Positions 24,797-33,038 of a stretch of DNA of 38,103 nucleotides are shown one piece after another. The notes below the pieces were generated by a model. The model searched no databases, was not told the origin of the DNA, and saw only the letters and a list, made by a program, of their open reading frames with translations. A program made the position numbers and the translations under genes. The DNA is from Acidobacteriota bacterium (GTDB lineage Bacteria > Acidobacteriota > Terriglobia > Bryobacterales > Bryobacteraceae). Position 1 is the first letter of the stretch; every line of letters starts with the position of its first letter. The DNA lies in contig JACQDF010000052.1 of assembly GCA_016201205.1 (NCBI GenBank), positions 1-38,103 on the forward strand. The letters are read 5' to 3'.

Positions 24797-25867
24797 ATGA
24801 GAACTGCCATCATCGGCTTGCCCATGACGGGCAAGACCTCTTTATTCACGATTCTGACCGGCGTGCACGAAGCGGCGCGCATCGGCTCGATGGAAACCCG
24901 GATCGGCGTGGCGCCTGTGCCCGACCCGCGCGTCGAGGAGCTGGCGCGTGTCTTTCAGCCGTCCAAGGCGACGCACGCCTTCGTCGAATACGTCGATTTC
25001 CCCGCCGTCAGCAAAGAGGCGTTGCGTGATCCTTCGTATCTGGCCAGCCTGCGCGTTGTGGATGCCCTCGCCCACGTGCTGCGTGTGTTCGAGGATCCAA
25101 GGGTGCCCCACGAGAAGGAGACCGTCGATCCCGTCCGCGACCGCGATGACGTGGATACGGAGTTGATCCTCAGCGATCTGATCGTGGTCGAAAAGCGCCT
25201 CGAGCGGGTTGACAAAGACCGCAAGAAAATCAAAAGCCCCGAGCTGGATCACGAGCATGAACTGCTGGCGCGATGCAGGAATCTGCTCGAGCGGAACACA
25301 CCCTTGCGAGAGATGCCGCTGGCGGCCGACGAGGAAAAGCGCATCCGCGGCTTCCAGTTTCTTTCGCAAAAGCCGATGCTGTATGTGCTCAACCTGGGCG
25401 AGGCGGAGGCGCCGCGTCTGCATGAGATTGAGAAGTCCTACGCTGAAAAGCTGGGCGGCAAATCGAACACCGCGGTCACCGCGGTTTGCGGCAAGATCGA
25501 AGCCGAGCTGGCCGAACTTGGCCTCGAAGAGGCGAAAGAACTCATGGCCGGCTACGGGCTCCGGGAACCGGGGCTCGACCGCATCATCGCCGCCACCTAT
25601 GCGCTGCTTGGCCTGATGAGCTTTTTGACGGCCGGTGAGACGGAAGTGCGCGCCTGGACGATCCCTGTACACTCGACTGCTCTCAGGGCGGCGGGCACGA
25701 TCCATACGGACTTTGAAAAGAGGTTCATCCGCGCCGAGGTCGCCAACTGGAAGGCGCTGGTGGATCATGCAGGGTACGCCGGCGCTCGCGAGAAGGGTCT
25801 TCTGCGGCTGGAAGGAAAAGAATACATCGTGAAGGATGGAGACGTGCTGGTCATCCGTCACGGGTAA
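24797..25867 (+). CDS. Divergent YchF-like GTPase/ATPase with DUF933 (TGS) C-terminus
   Basis: The 356-residue Obg-superfamily protein has G1 GLPMTGKTS (7-15), where YchF normally has GLPNVGKST. The G3 site reads VEYVDFPAV: the Asp is present but the Gly of DxxG is replaced, and the usual GLVKGA stretch that follows is missing. The G4-like site is VLNLGEAE, similar to the NxxE of YchF, which prefers ATP. The C-terminal part (from about 275: LLGLMSFLTAGETEVRAW, then HTDFEKRFIRAEV) is the DUF933/TGS domain of YchF. YchF binds ribosomes and is redox regulated; this copy probably has altered catalysis. Gap to the next gene is 5 bases. Confidence 0.85.
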   Translation: MRTAIIGLPMTGKTSLFTILTGVHEAARIGSMETRIGVAPVPDPRVEELARVFQPSKATHAFVEYVDFPAVSKEALRDPSYLASLRVVDALAHVLRVFEDPRVPHEKETVDPVRDRDDVDTELILSDLIVVEKRLERVDKDRKKIKSPELDHEHELLARCRNLLERNTPLREMPLAADEEKRIRGFQFLSQKPMLYVLNLGEAEAPRLHEIEKSYAEKLGGKSNTAVTAVCGKIEAELAELGLEEAKELMAGYGLREPGLDRIIAATYALLGLMSFLTAGETEVRAWTIPVHSTALRAAGTIHTDFEKRFIRAEVANWKALVDHAGYAGAREKGLLRLEGKEYIVKDGDVLVIRHG

Positions 25868-25872
25868 GCCAC

Positions 25873-27612
25873 ATGGTCCTGCTGTTATTTGTTGGTTTCG
25901 CATTACTCGGGCAAGCGCCTGATCAGCCTGGCGACGTGGAACTGGCGGCGATTCGCGCCAAACTGTCGCAGGCGCCTCGAACCCTGGACCCCGACGCCGG
26001 GATCTATTTCAAAGCCGCCGAATGGGTCCTCCGGCATCCGGAAGAGTTCTTCAGCAGGGATTCCTACGACCATACGCGGAAAGTGCTGGACGCCGGCCAA
26101 ACGCGGGCGGCGGAACTTGCGGCCGGCAAGCCTTCCTGGGTCGCGCGTAAAGGACGCGTCGCCCGCGCCTATCGCTCCAGGATCGACGGAAGTGTGCAGC
26201 CGTACACCGTCCTCATCCCGGAGACCTACGACGGCAGAACAGCGATGCGTCTGGACGTGATCCTGCACGGGCGCAACGCGCGGCTGAGCGAGGTCAGCTT
26301 TCTGGCCGACGCCGAATCCGGCAAGCCCGCCACCGCGCAGCCGGATCGAATCGAGCTGCATGTCTTCGGCCGCACCAACAACGCCTACCGCTGGGCGGGC
26401 GAGACCGACGTCTTCGAGGCGCTGGCGTCGGTCCAGGAACGCTACCGCATCGACCCGGAGCGCATCGTGCTGCGCGGCTTTTCGATGGGCGGCGCGGGAA
26501 CATGGCATATCGGTCTTCATCATCCGGATCGCTGGGCCGCCATTGAAGCGGGCGCGGGCTTCACCGAGACAAGCCGCTACGCCAAAATCGAGAACGCACC
26601 CGGGCACGAGCGGCGCGTCTGGCCCATCTACGATGCTTATCTCTACGCCCGGAACGCGCTTCTTGTGCCCGCTGTGGGTTACGGCAGCATCGATGATCCG
26701 CAGCTTCAGGCTTCCCTCAACGTGAAGGAGCAACTGGCCAGGGAAGCCCTGGCGCCGGCTGACTTGCGCTCCCTCTTCCTGGTCGGCCCCGCGATCGGTC
26801 ACCGCTTCGCGCCGGCCAGCAGGAAAGAATCGGAGGATTTCATTGCCGCCGTGCTGCCGCGCCGGATACCGGACCGCATCCGCTTGGTCACCTACACGGC
26901 CAGGTATGGCCGTGCACACTGGCTGCAAATCGACGGCCTCGAGACGCATTATGAGCGGGCTGAAGTGGATGCCACCCGCCAGGACGGCCGGCTGCGCATC
27001 AGCACAAAGAACATCTCGCGCCTCATTCTGCCTTCCGCCGGGGGTTTGGAAATCGACGGCCAGGCAGTGACTCCCGCCCCTGCCGTCGAGAAGCGGAATG
27101 GCCGCTGGCAAGCTGCTTCGAACAAGGGCCTCCGCAAGCGTCCCGGTCTGCAAGGTCCGATCGATGACGCCTTCATGGATTCCTTCCTCTGCGTCCGGCC
27201 GTCCAAGCCGCATCCGGCGGCGCAGTCGCGTCTGAATGAATTCCGCGCAAACTGGGACAAGTTCCTGCGTGGCGACATTCGCATCAAAGAAGACGACGCG
27301 GTCACAGCCGGGGATCTCCGCGATCACAATCTGATCCTGTTTGGCGATGCCCGGACCAACCGCCTGATCGCCAAAGTTCTGCCGCGCATTCCCGTGCCCC
27401 GTAAGCCGGCGCCCGGCGAGCTGTTGATCCTCATTTACCCCAATCCGCTGAATCCGGCCAGGTATGTTGTCCTGAACTCGGGCCATACGTTCAGCGAGAA
27501 AGAATTCCGCGGCACGAACGCGCTGCTGTATCCGCGCCTGGGGGATTGGGCTGTGCTGGATGCGAGCGGCGGGCTGGTTGCGGCTGGATTCTTCGATGAA
27601 AATTGGCGCTAA
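25873..27612 (+). CDS. Exported alpha/beta hydrolase of prolyl-oligopeptidase type, unknown substrate
   Basis: The 579-residue protein has a short signal peptide (about 1-14) and an N-terminal helical region. A hydrolase core follows with the nucleophile S204 in VLRGFSMGGAGTWHIGLHHP, as in poly(3-hydroxybutyrate)-depolymerase-like and prolyl-oligopeptidase-like esterases. A distinct C-terminal part (about 430-579) contains HNLILFGDARTNRLI and PLNPARYVVLNSGHT, a Rossmann-like piece seen in exported acidobacterial and planctomycete hydrolases. The acid and base residues are not certain. It starts five bases after the YchF-like gene, so it probably shares that transcript, though a functional link is not evident. 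Confidence 0.72.
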   Translation: MVLLLFVGFALLGQAPDQPGDVELAAIRAKLSQAPRTLDPDAGIYFKAAEWVLRHPEEFFSRDSYDHTRKVLDAGQTRAAELAAGKPSWVARKGRVARAYRSRIDGSVQPYTVLIPETYDGRTAMRLDVILHGRNARLSEVSFLADAESGKPATAQPDRIELHVFGRTNNAYRWAGETDVFEALASVQERYRIDPERIVLRGFSMGGAGTWHIGLHHPDRWAAIEAGAGFTETSRYAKIENAPGHERRVWPIYDAYLYARNALLVPAVGYGSIDDPQLQASLNVKEQLAREALAPADLRSLFLVGPAIGHRFAPASRKESEDFIAAVLPRRIPDRIRLVTYTARYGRAHWLQIDGLETHYERAEVDATRQDGRLRISTKNISRLILPSAGGLEIDGQAVTPAPAVEKRNGRWQAASNKGLRKRPGLQGPIDDAFMDSFLCVRPSKPHPAAQSRLNEFRANWDKFLRGDIRIKEDDAVTAGDLRDHNLILFGDARTNRLIAKVLPRIPVPRKPAPGELLILIYPNPLNPARYVVLNSGHTFSEKEFRGTNALLYPRLGDWAVLDASGGLVAAGFFDENWR

Positions 27613-27648
27613 GACTCCCGCTGAGGCGCTTGAGGCATACTAGCCTCC

Positions 27649-28461
27649 ATGCCCCTCAAATACCGCTACGAGGAATTCACCTGGCCCGAGATCCGTGACG
27701 CCGTCGCCCGGCAGCCTGTCGCCGTCATTCCCGTCGGCACCATCGAGCAGCATGGTCCACACCTGCCGCTCATCACCGACGTGCTCACGGCTACCGAAAT
27801 GGCGCGCCGCGCCGTCGAGCGCATCCCGGACGAGGCCATCTTGCTCCCGTCCGTCTTCTACGCGTTTAATGAACACCACCTCGACTTCCCCGGCACCATC
27901 GCCATCGATGGCACGACCTTTACCAACTACGTCACCGACATCGGCCGCAGCCTCGCCCACCACGGCTTCCGCAAGATCCTGCTGGTGAACGGCCACGGCT
28001 CGAACGTCCCCTTCCTCGATGTGGCCGCACGCAACATCACCAACCGCACCGACTCGATTTGCGCCATGGTTCCGTGGTGGAATCTGGTCCCAAAAACTTT
28101 GCTGAAAGATCTCCGCGAGTCCGACTTCCCCGGCGGCATGGCCCACGGCTGCGAATTGGAAACTTCCGTCCTGCTCTATCTTCGCCCCGACCTCGTCCAA
28201 ATGGACAAGGCGGCACAGGACATCAACTTCCAGAAGTCGGAGTTCATCTACTGGGACCTGGAGGCAGGCTCCCCCGTCTTCTTCCAGGAGTGGTTCAGCC
28301 GGTACTCGAAGACGGGCACGGTGGGCGATCCGACCAAAGCCACAACCGAGAAAGGCCGCCGCTTTGTCGAGGCCGTCCTCGAGCGGATGATCGCGCTGAT
28401 CCGCGACTTCCGCGCGCGGGAGATCCGCCCTCGAGTCGATCACCATCGAGGGCGGCCATGA
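27649..28461 (+). CDS. Creatininase-family metal-dependent amidohydrolase
   Basis: The 270-residue protein follows the creatininase fold. Metal ligands are E33 and H35 (GTIEQHGPHLP), D44 (LITDVLTA) and H116 (LVNGHGSN); E169 in MAHGCELETS is the further family-conserved acid. Creatininase itself hydrolyses the creatinine ring; other members open cyclic amides or trim peptides (MftE). The NGHGSN variant is typical of the broad family rather than true creatininases, so the substrate is open. No ribosome site of strength precedes the ATG at 27649. It is the last plus-strand gene before the convergent M16 operon. Confidence 0.87.
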   Translation: MPLKYRYEEFTWPEIRDAVARQPVAVIPVGTIEQHGPHLPLITDVLTATEMARRAVERIPDEAILLPSVFYAFNEHHLDFPGTIAIDGTTFTNYVTDIGRSLAHHGFRKILLVNGHGSNVPFLDVAARNITNRTDSICAMVPWWNLVPKTLLKDLRESDFPGGMAHGCELETSVLLYLRPDLVQMDKAAQDINFQKSEFIYWDLEAGSPVFFQEWFSRYSKTGTVGDPTKATTEKGRRFVEAVLERMIALIRDFRAREIRPRVDHHRGRP

Positions 28462-28464
28462 ATG

Positions 28465-28484
28465 CCCCGGGCGGCGCTTTTTTT
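28465..28484 (+). terminator. Weak candidate terminator after the creatininase-family gene
   Basis: A GC-rich stretch with partial dyad symmetry (28465-28477) is followed by seven T's (28478-28484), right after the stop at 28459-28461. The stem is short, so this is tentative. It runs into the stop codon of the convergent gene. Confidence 0.3.
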
Positions 28485-29281
28485 CACCGCGCCGGCGGCA
28501 AAACCTTCATCGTGGACGGCAGCATGAACAGGTCATCCTTCAGGTCTTTGTTCATCGCCACGTTCTCCGAAAAGATTTCGAAGAATTTTTCGCCGTTGCG
28601 CTCGCGCTGGATCTGGTAAGGCCACTGTACTCCGCCGACGTCGCGGTACTTGGCAAATCTCGTCAGTTCCTCGAACCGTTCGCGTGTTTTCTCATTCCTC
28701 CGGATCCACTCCTGCCGGACGGGCAGTTTCGTCGTAGCGTGAAAGTAGACCTTCACGAGGCGGTTGGCCGAATCCGTGATGGTCACGACGTGCACCGGCT
28801 GGTTCTCGATCACATCGCTTGCCTCATGCTCGAAAAGCAGACCGGGTTCGCCCAGCCGCTGCCGCAGGATATAGAAGATGTTGCGCAGCGTTGAATCGCG
28901 AAATCGCTCCTCGACGTCCTTTTCAATTGGCCGCGCCCCGCGAAAAGTGATCGACCAGCCTTCGTTCTCGGTAAACAGCACCGCCGAGTCTTCCTTGTCT
29001 TTGCCAAACGATTGCCGCTCCCGCACCCCGAAGAACTCCGGCACGGGCGGCTCGGGCCGCAGCAAGTAGCGTGTATAGATCCGTGCATGCGACAAGCCGC
29101 GCAGCCGCTCGTGATAAAAGGAATAGGCGCGGCCGGCCTCGAGGCGGTCCTTCATCGCCAGAAAGCGTTCGCCCCCCAAAGCGGCGAGCGCCTCATCGAT
29201 CACTTGCCTGCCACGCTCTGTCCGGCTTTGCGCTGCCGCCAAAAGCGCGCTCGAGCCGAACAGCAGAGTTCGCCGTGTCAT
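28484..29281 (-). CDS. LolA/LolB-like periplasmic protein
   Basis: The 265-residue protein begins with a Tat-like start (MTRRTLLFGSSALLAAA) and has no recognised enzyme motif. Its body parallels the C-terminal domain of the neighbouring M16 protein at several ordered points: RGRQVIDEALAALGG against RGRQILQSIQTAAGG, VKVYFHATTKLP against IRLTLDEKTNLP, and YRDVGGVQWPYQI against WKEAGGLRLPHKM. These features recall outer-membrane lipoprotein-sorting (LolA/LolB) folds. It probably binds a lipid or lipoprotein in the periplasm. It is the third gene of an overlapped operon (ATGA at 29278-29281) and converges on the creatininase-family gene. Confidence 0.65.
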   Translation of the reverse strand: MTRRTLLFGSSALLAAAQSRTERGRQVIDEALAALGGERFLAMKDRLEAGRAYSFYHERLRGLSHARIYTRYLLRPEPPVPEFFGVRERQSFGKDKEDSAVLFTENEGWSITFRGARPIEKDVEERFRDSTLRNIFYILRQRLGEPGLLFEHEASDVIENQPVHVVTITDSANRLVKVYFHATTKLPVRQEWIRRNEKTRERFEELTRFAKYRDVGGVQWPYQIQRERNGEKFFEIFSENVAMNKDLKDDLFMLPSTMKVLPPAR

Positions 29282-31386
29282 GGTTTTTGCGCCAGCTCCT
29301 CCGCCTTCAATCCGGAGTTCAGCTTGTATTCGAGGACAAGAAGCTCCGCCGCCGGCTTGCCTCCCTGCAAGAGCTTCATCTTGTGCGGGAGTCTCAGGCC
29401 GCCGGCTTCTTTCCAGTCATCGTAGAGCACTTCCATCCCCGCCGTTCCCGCGCCGCGATATTGCGCCTTCGCCGGCAGGTTTGTCTTTTCGTCCAGCGTA
29501 AGCCTGATCCGGTTGCCCTGCTTGTCGCTGATCTCGACCACGTTGGGCTCAGCCGCGTTAACCGTTCGCTCCGGATCGCGGTCGCTCAGCCAGAGCGTCA
29601 CGTGCAGCCGGAACAACTCGTCCTGCGCCTGCCTGGCCGCTTGGGGCGGCAATCCGGCCGTCCCTTGCGGACCCGCCATCCACCCGCCGCCCTTGCCGTC
29701 ATAGTAGATGCTCAACTTGCCGAACGGCAGTTGCTGGTCCAGACGAATCACCGGCGGGACCATCCGGACGTCCTGCTTCACTTTCATCCCGCCGCCCGCC
29801 AGGATGGTCACATCGGCTGTGTGTGCGTAATCCTTCAAAGCCGCCAGCTTGTCGGCGCCGCCTGCCGCTGTCTGTATGGATTGCAGAATCTGCCTGCCGC
29901 GGGCCAGCGTTCCGGCATCCATCTTCGCCATCGCCGCTTTCGGCTCCGGGATCGTCAGATCTACTTTGTTCACCGGCAGGTTCAGCGCCGTCAAAGGTGC
30001 GCCAAAATCCTCCGGCTTTCCGACAGCCAGAATCACGAAGTTCCCGGGCTTCAGAGATTCCTTCGCCACTCGCAGCACATCCGCCCTGGTCACCGCAGCC
30101 ACCGCTTTCTGATATTGGAAGATGAAATCTTTCGGGTAGCCGTGGTATTCGTCGTTCACCAGCCGAGCCAGGATCTTGGCCGGCGAATCGAAGTTGAAGA
30201 CAAAGCTGTTCAGTGTGCTCTCCTTGGCCACTTGCAGCTCTTCCTCGGTCACTTCCGTGGTGCGCAGCCGTTCGATCTCTTCCCTGATCACCCGGATCGT
30301 TTCCACAGTCGATGCGGATTTCGTGCTCCCGCTGACGAAGAACATGCCCGGATGCGCGTACTGCGCCGCCCAGTGCGCGCCCACCGCATATACGAGGCCC
30401 ATCTCGCTCCGCACTTTCTTCACCAGCCGGCTGGTGAATCCAGCGCCACCCAGAATATCCGCCATCACTTCCAGCGCCGGGTAGTCCTTGTCCTTGAGCA
30501 TGCCGCCGAGGTGGCCGATCTGGAAAAAAGTCTGGTTCACATCCTTTTTCTCGGCCAGGTAGACGCCCGGCGCGGCTTGGTGAGTCACTGGCGGCAGCGG
30601 CGGAACCGGCGGCTGCTTCACCGCCCAGTCGGCGAACAGCTTTTGCAGCTTTTCGCGCATCGTCGACGTCACGAAGTCGCCGTGCAGGCTCAAGATCATG
30701 TTGCCGGGAAAGTAGTAGCGCTGGTGGTAGTGGATCAGGTCCTGTCGCTCGATGCGCTCCAGCGTCTCATACTCCATCTGACGGCCCCACGGCGTCGCGG
30801 GACCATACAGCAGCCGCTCGAATTCACGCGACGCGACGGCGCCCGCCTGGTCGTTGCGGCGCGAGATCAGCCCGCGCATCTGCGTCTTGACAACGTCGAT
30901 CTTGTCCTGCCGGAATTCCGGCTCCGTCAGCACGTCTTTGAAGATCTCCAAAACCGTGCCGGTGTGCTCTGAAAGCGTGTTGAACGACACCGAGCCGCTC
31001 GTCTCGCCGACGTTGCTTTCCACGGACGCCGCAATCCCCTCCAGCAGCTCATTCAACTGATCGCCTGTCCTCGACTTCGTTCCGCCCGTGCGCATTACCT
31101 GGCCGAAGACGTCGCTCAAGCCTGTCTTGTCCGCCGGGTCATGGACGTTGCCCACGCGAACACGCGCCGATCCTCGCACCAGCGGCAGCTCGTGGTTTTC
31201 AAGCAGGTAGACCTTCATGCCGTTGGCCATCGTGAAGCTCACGATCTCGGGCATGCGGATCTCCTTGAGCGGTTTGTACTTCAGCTCTTTGTAGGATTTC
31301 GCTGCAAGCGGCGCGGGTTTCGGCTTTCCCGCCGTTGTCTGCCCGCTCGAGAGGCTCGCCATCAACAACACTGCCGCGGCTTTCAT
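29278..31386 (-). CDS. Non-catalytic M16 peptidase fused to a LolA/LolB-like domain
   Basis: The 702-residue protein has a signal peptide (about 1-15) and two M16 (insulinase-type) halves (about 45-260 and 275-470), with FTMANGMKVYLLENHELPLV and EMGLVYAVGAHW typical of the family. The zinc motif is missing: where HxxEH should be it reads GLSDVFGQ (89-96), so this is a structural or substrate-binding partner, as in mitochondrial processing-peptidase alpha subunits. After about residue 490 comes a ~210-residue extra domain (ARGRQILQSIQTAAGG onward) related to the next protein in the operon and similar to LolA/LolB. Start and stop overlap both neighbours by four bases. Confidence 0.85.
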   Translation of the reverse strand: MKAAAVLLMASLSSGQTTAGKPKPAPLAAKSYKELKYKPLKEIRMPEIVSFTMANGMKVYLLENHELPLVRGSARVRVGNVHDPADKTGLSDVFGQVMRTGGTKSRTGDQLNELLEGIAASVESNVGETSGSVSFNTLSEHTGTVLEIFKDVLTEPEFRQDKIDVVKTQMRGLISRRNDQAGAVASREFERLLYGPATPWGRQMEYETLERIERQDLIHYHQRYYFPGNMILSLHGDFVTSTMREKLQKLFADWAVKQPPVPPLPPVTHQAAPGVYLAEKKDVNQTFFQIGHLGGMLKDKDYPALEVMADILGGAGFTSRLVKKVRSEMGLVYAVGAHWAAQYAHPGMFFVSGSTKSASTVETIRVIREEIERLRTTEVTEEELQVAKESTLNSFVFNFDSPAKILARLVNDEYHGYPKDFIFQYQKAVAAVTRADVLRVAKESLKPGNFVILAVGKPEDFGAPLTALNLPVNKVDLTIPEPKAAMAKMDAGTLARGRQILQSIQTAAGGADKLAALKDYAHTADVTILAGGGMKVKQDVRMVPPVIRLDQQLPFGKLSIYYDGKGGGWMAGPQGTAGLPPQAARQAQDELFRLHVTLWLSDRDPERTVNAAEPNVVEISDKQGNRIRLTLDEKTNLPAKAQYRGAGTAGMEVLYDDWKEAGGLRLPHKMKLLQGGKPAAELLVLEYKLNSGLKAEELAQKP

Positions 31387-32882
31387 TTGCCTGCTCCTTC
31401 CACCGGCTTTTTCGAGTACACGGCGGTACGAGCCTTCTCCACGAAATAGGTTGTGGCCACGCGCTGCAAATCCTCCGCCGTCACCTTCTGGATATCCTGG
31501 ATGCGGGTGAACATCCGCCGCCAGTCGCCGTCGTTGATATAGTTCGACGCAAGCTGCTGCGCCATTCCCATGTTGCTGTCCAGACCGCGAATCAGCCTGG
31601 CACGAACCTGGTTCTTCACCCGTTCGAGAACGGCGTCTTCGAACTTCTCTTTCTTCACCCGTTCGATGATCTCCAGCATCGCTTTCTCGTTCTCCTCGGT
31701 TGTCCTGCCGACTGCCGGGGCGGCGATAAAAACAAAGATGCCCGGATACTTGCTCCCCAATCCGGTGGAATCCGCCGCCGCCACCAGCGAAAGCTTCTTC
31801 TGCTCGACCATTTCCTTGTAAAGAACGCCCGTGCGGCCGCTCGACAACGCTCCTGCCAGCACCTGCAAGGGAGCGTCATCGGGATGCGACGGCTCAGGCC
31901 GTTTGTAGGCCATGTAGAGCAGCGGCTGGCTGGGCGTTTCCACCGCCACCCGCCGCTCGCCCTCCTGCGGCGGCTCGACGGTGATGACCCGGGGTGGCGC
32001 GGGCCCGGCCGGAAGCGCCGGGAAATACTGGTCCGCCAGCCGTTTCACTTCTTTGGGATCGACTTCGCCGGCCAGCACCATCACCATGTTTGAGGGCACA
32101 TAGTACTGTTTGAACAGCGCCTCGGAATCCTTTGCCCGCAGGTTCTCGATGTCGCTGGCATATCCGATCAGGCTGCGCTGAGGGTGCCCCAGGAACGATG
32201 TCTGGATGAGCGCTTCCAGCATCTTGCCTTGCGAGCTGGACTCCATTCGCATGCGCCTTTCTTCGCGCACGACGTCACGCTCTTTATAGAACTCACGCAT
32301 GATCGGCTGCCGGAACACCTGCGACGTAAGCAGAAACCATAGCTCGACGCGATTCGCCGGCAGGCTGTAGAAGTAGACGGTGGCATCGGTGCTGGTGAAC
32401 GCGTTGATCCCGACGCCGCCGCTCTGCTGGATCACTTTGCTGTACGCTTCTTTATCAACGAAGCCGTTTGCTTTCTCGATCGCCGCTCTCAGTTCCGCCT
32501 CCAGCTTGCGGACCGTTTCAGCCGAACCACGCAGCCCCTTGTTCTTTTCAGACTCGAGCTTGTCGTAGACGGCCTCAACCTGAGCCAGCCATTTCTTTTC
32601 TTCCGGCCAGTTGGTGGTCCCCAAACTGTCGGTGTCTTTGAACGCCATGTGCTCGAGCATGTGCGCCAGGCCGGTTTTTCCCGCAGGGTCGTTCGCGGAC
32701 CCGACGTTGACATGCGTCACCAGCGACACCACCGGCGCTTCTTTGCGTTCGAGAACGATGAAGTGCAGGCCGTTGCCGAGCGTGAATTCAGTGACTTTCT
32801 TCTCGAACTCCTTCAAGTCCTGCGCGGCCAGGCAGAGCGCCGCCAAAGCAAGCAGGACGCCTCGAAACCAAGGTTGGAACAT
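31383..32882 (-). CDS. Catalytic M16 zinc protease (insulinase type)
   Basis: The 499-residue protein has a signal peptide (about 1-20, CLAAQD). The zinc motif H74-M-L-E77-H78 is intact, and the distal Glu lies in the helix FYKERDVVREERR (199-210). GGVGINAFTSTDATVYFYSL and the second-half signature VIAAPAVGR-like region complete the fold. Between the zinc motif and the NAFTS strand is a charged, helical insertion (about 90-150). The protein should degrade peptides in the periplasm together with the following inactive partner. The ATG at 32882 is chosen for GGAG ten bases ahead and for the signal peptide; a further in-frame start upstream would add 18 basic residues. A candidate -10 box TAAAAT lies at 32920-32915. 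Confidence 0.92.
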   Translation of the reverse strand: MFQPWFRGVLLALAALCLAAQDLKEFEKKVTEFTLGNGLHFIVLERKEAPVVSLVTHVNVGSANDPAGKTGLAHMLEHMAFKDTDSLGTTNWPEEKKWLAQVEAVYDKLESEKNKGLRGSAETVRKLEAELRAAIEKANGFVDKEAYSKVIQQSGGVGINAFTSTDATVYFYSLPANRVELWFLLTSQVFRQPIMREFYKERDVVREERRMRMESSSQGKMLEALIQTSFLGHPQRSLIGYASDIENLRAKDSEALFKQYYVPSNMVMVLAGEVDPKEVKRLADQYFPALPAGPAPPRVITVEPPQEGERRVAVETPSQPLLYMAYKRPEPSHPDDAPLQVLAGALSSGRTGVLYKEMVEQKKLSLVAAADSTGLGSKYPGIFVFIAAPAVGRTTEENEKAMLEIIERVKKEKFEDAVLERVKNQVRARLIRGLDSNMGMAQQLASNYINDGDWRRMFTRIQDIQKVTAEDLQRVATTYFVEKARTAVYSKKPVEGAGK

Positions 32883-32966
32883 GCAAATCAATCTCCAGAG
32901 GGATCTGATCCTCCATTTTACGGCCTTTGCTGCCATGAGGTGCTTTGAAACGCTGAGATTCGTATC

Positions 32967-33038
32967 ATGTATGTCTGGGACAACCGCAACATGGAACGGG
33001 CGGGCGCCTCCGCCGCTCTTTATCCCAAGGAGGCCTGA
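32967..33038 (+). CDS. 23-residue open frame coupled to the amidase start
   Basis: ATG at 32967 opens a frame encoding MYVWDNRNMERAGASAALY followed by PKEA, whose TGA (33036-33038) shares its A with the amidase ATG (33038). AAGGAGG, the amidase ribosome site, lies inside it. It may be a leader peptide that couples translation, or the tail of a lost gene: the frame stays open back to 32949 before a stop. No ribosome site of its own is evident. Confidence 0.35.
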   Translation: MYVWDNRNMERAGASAALYPKEA

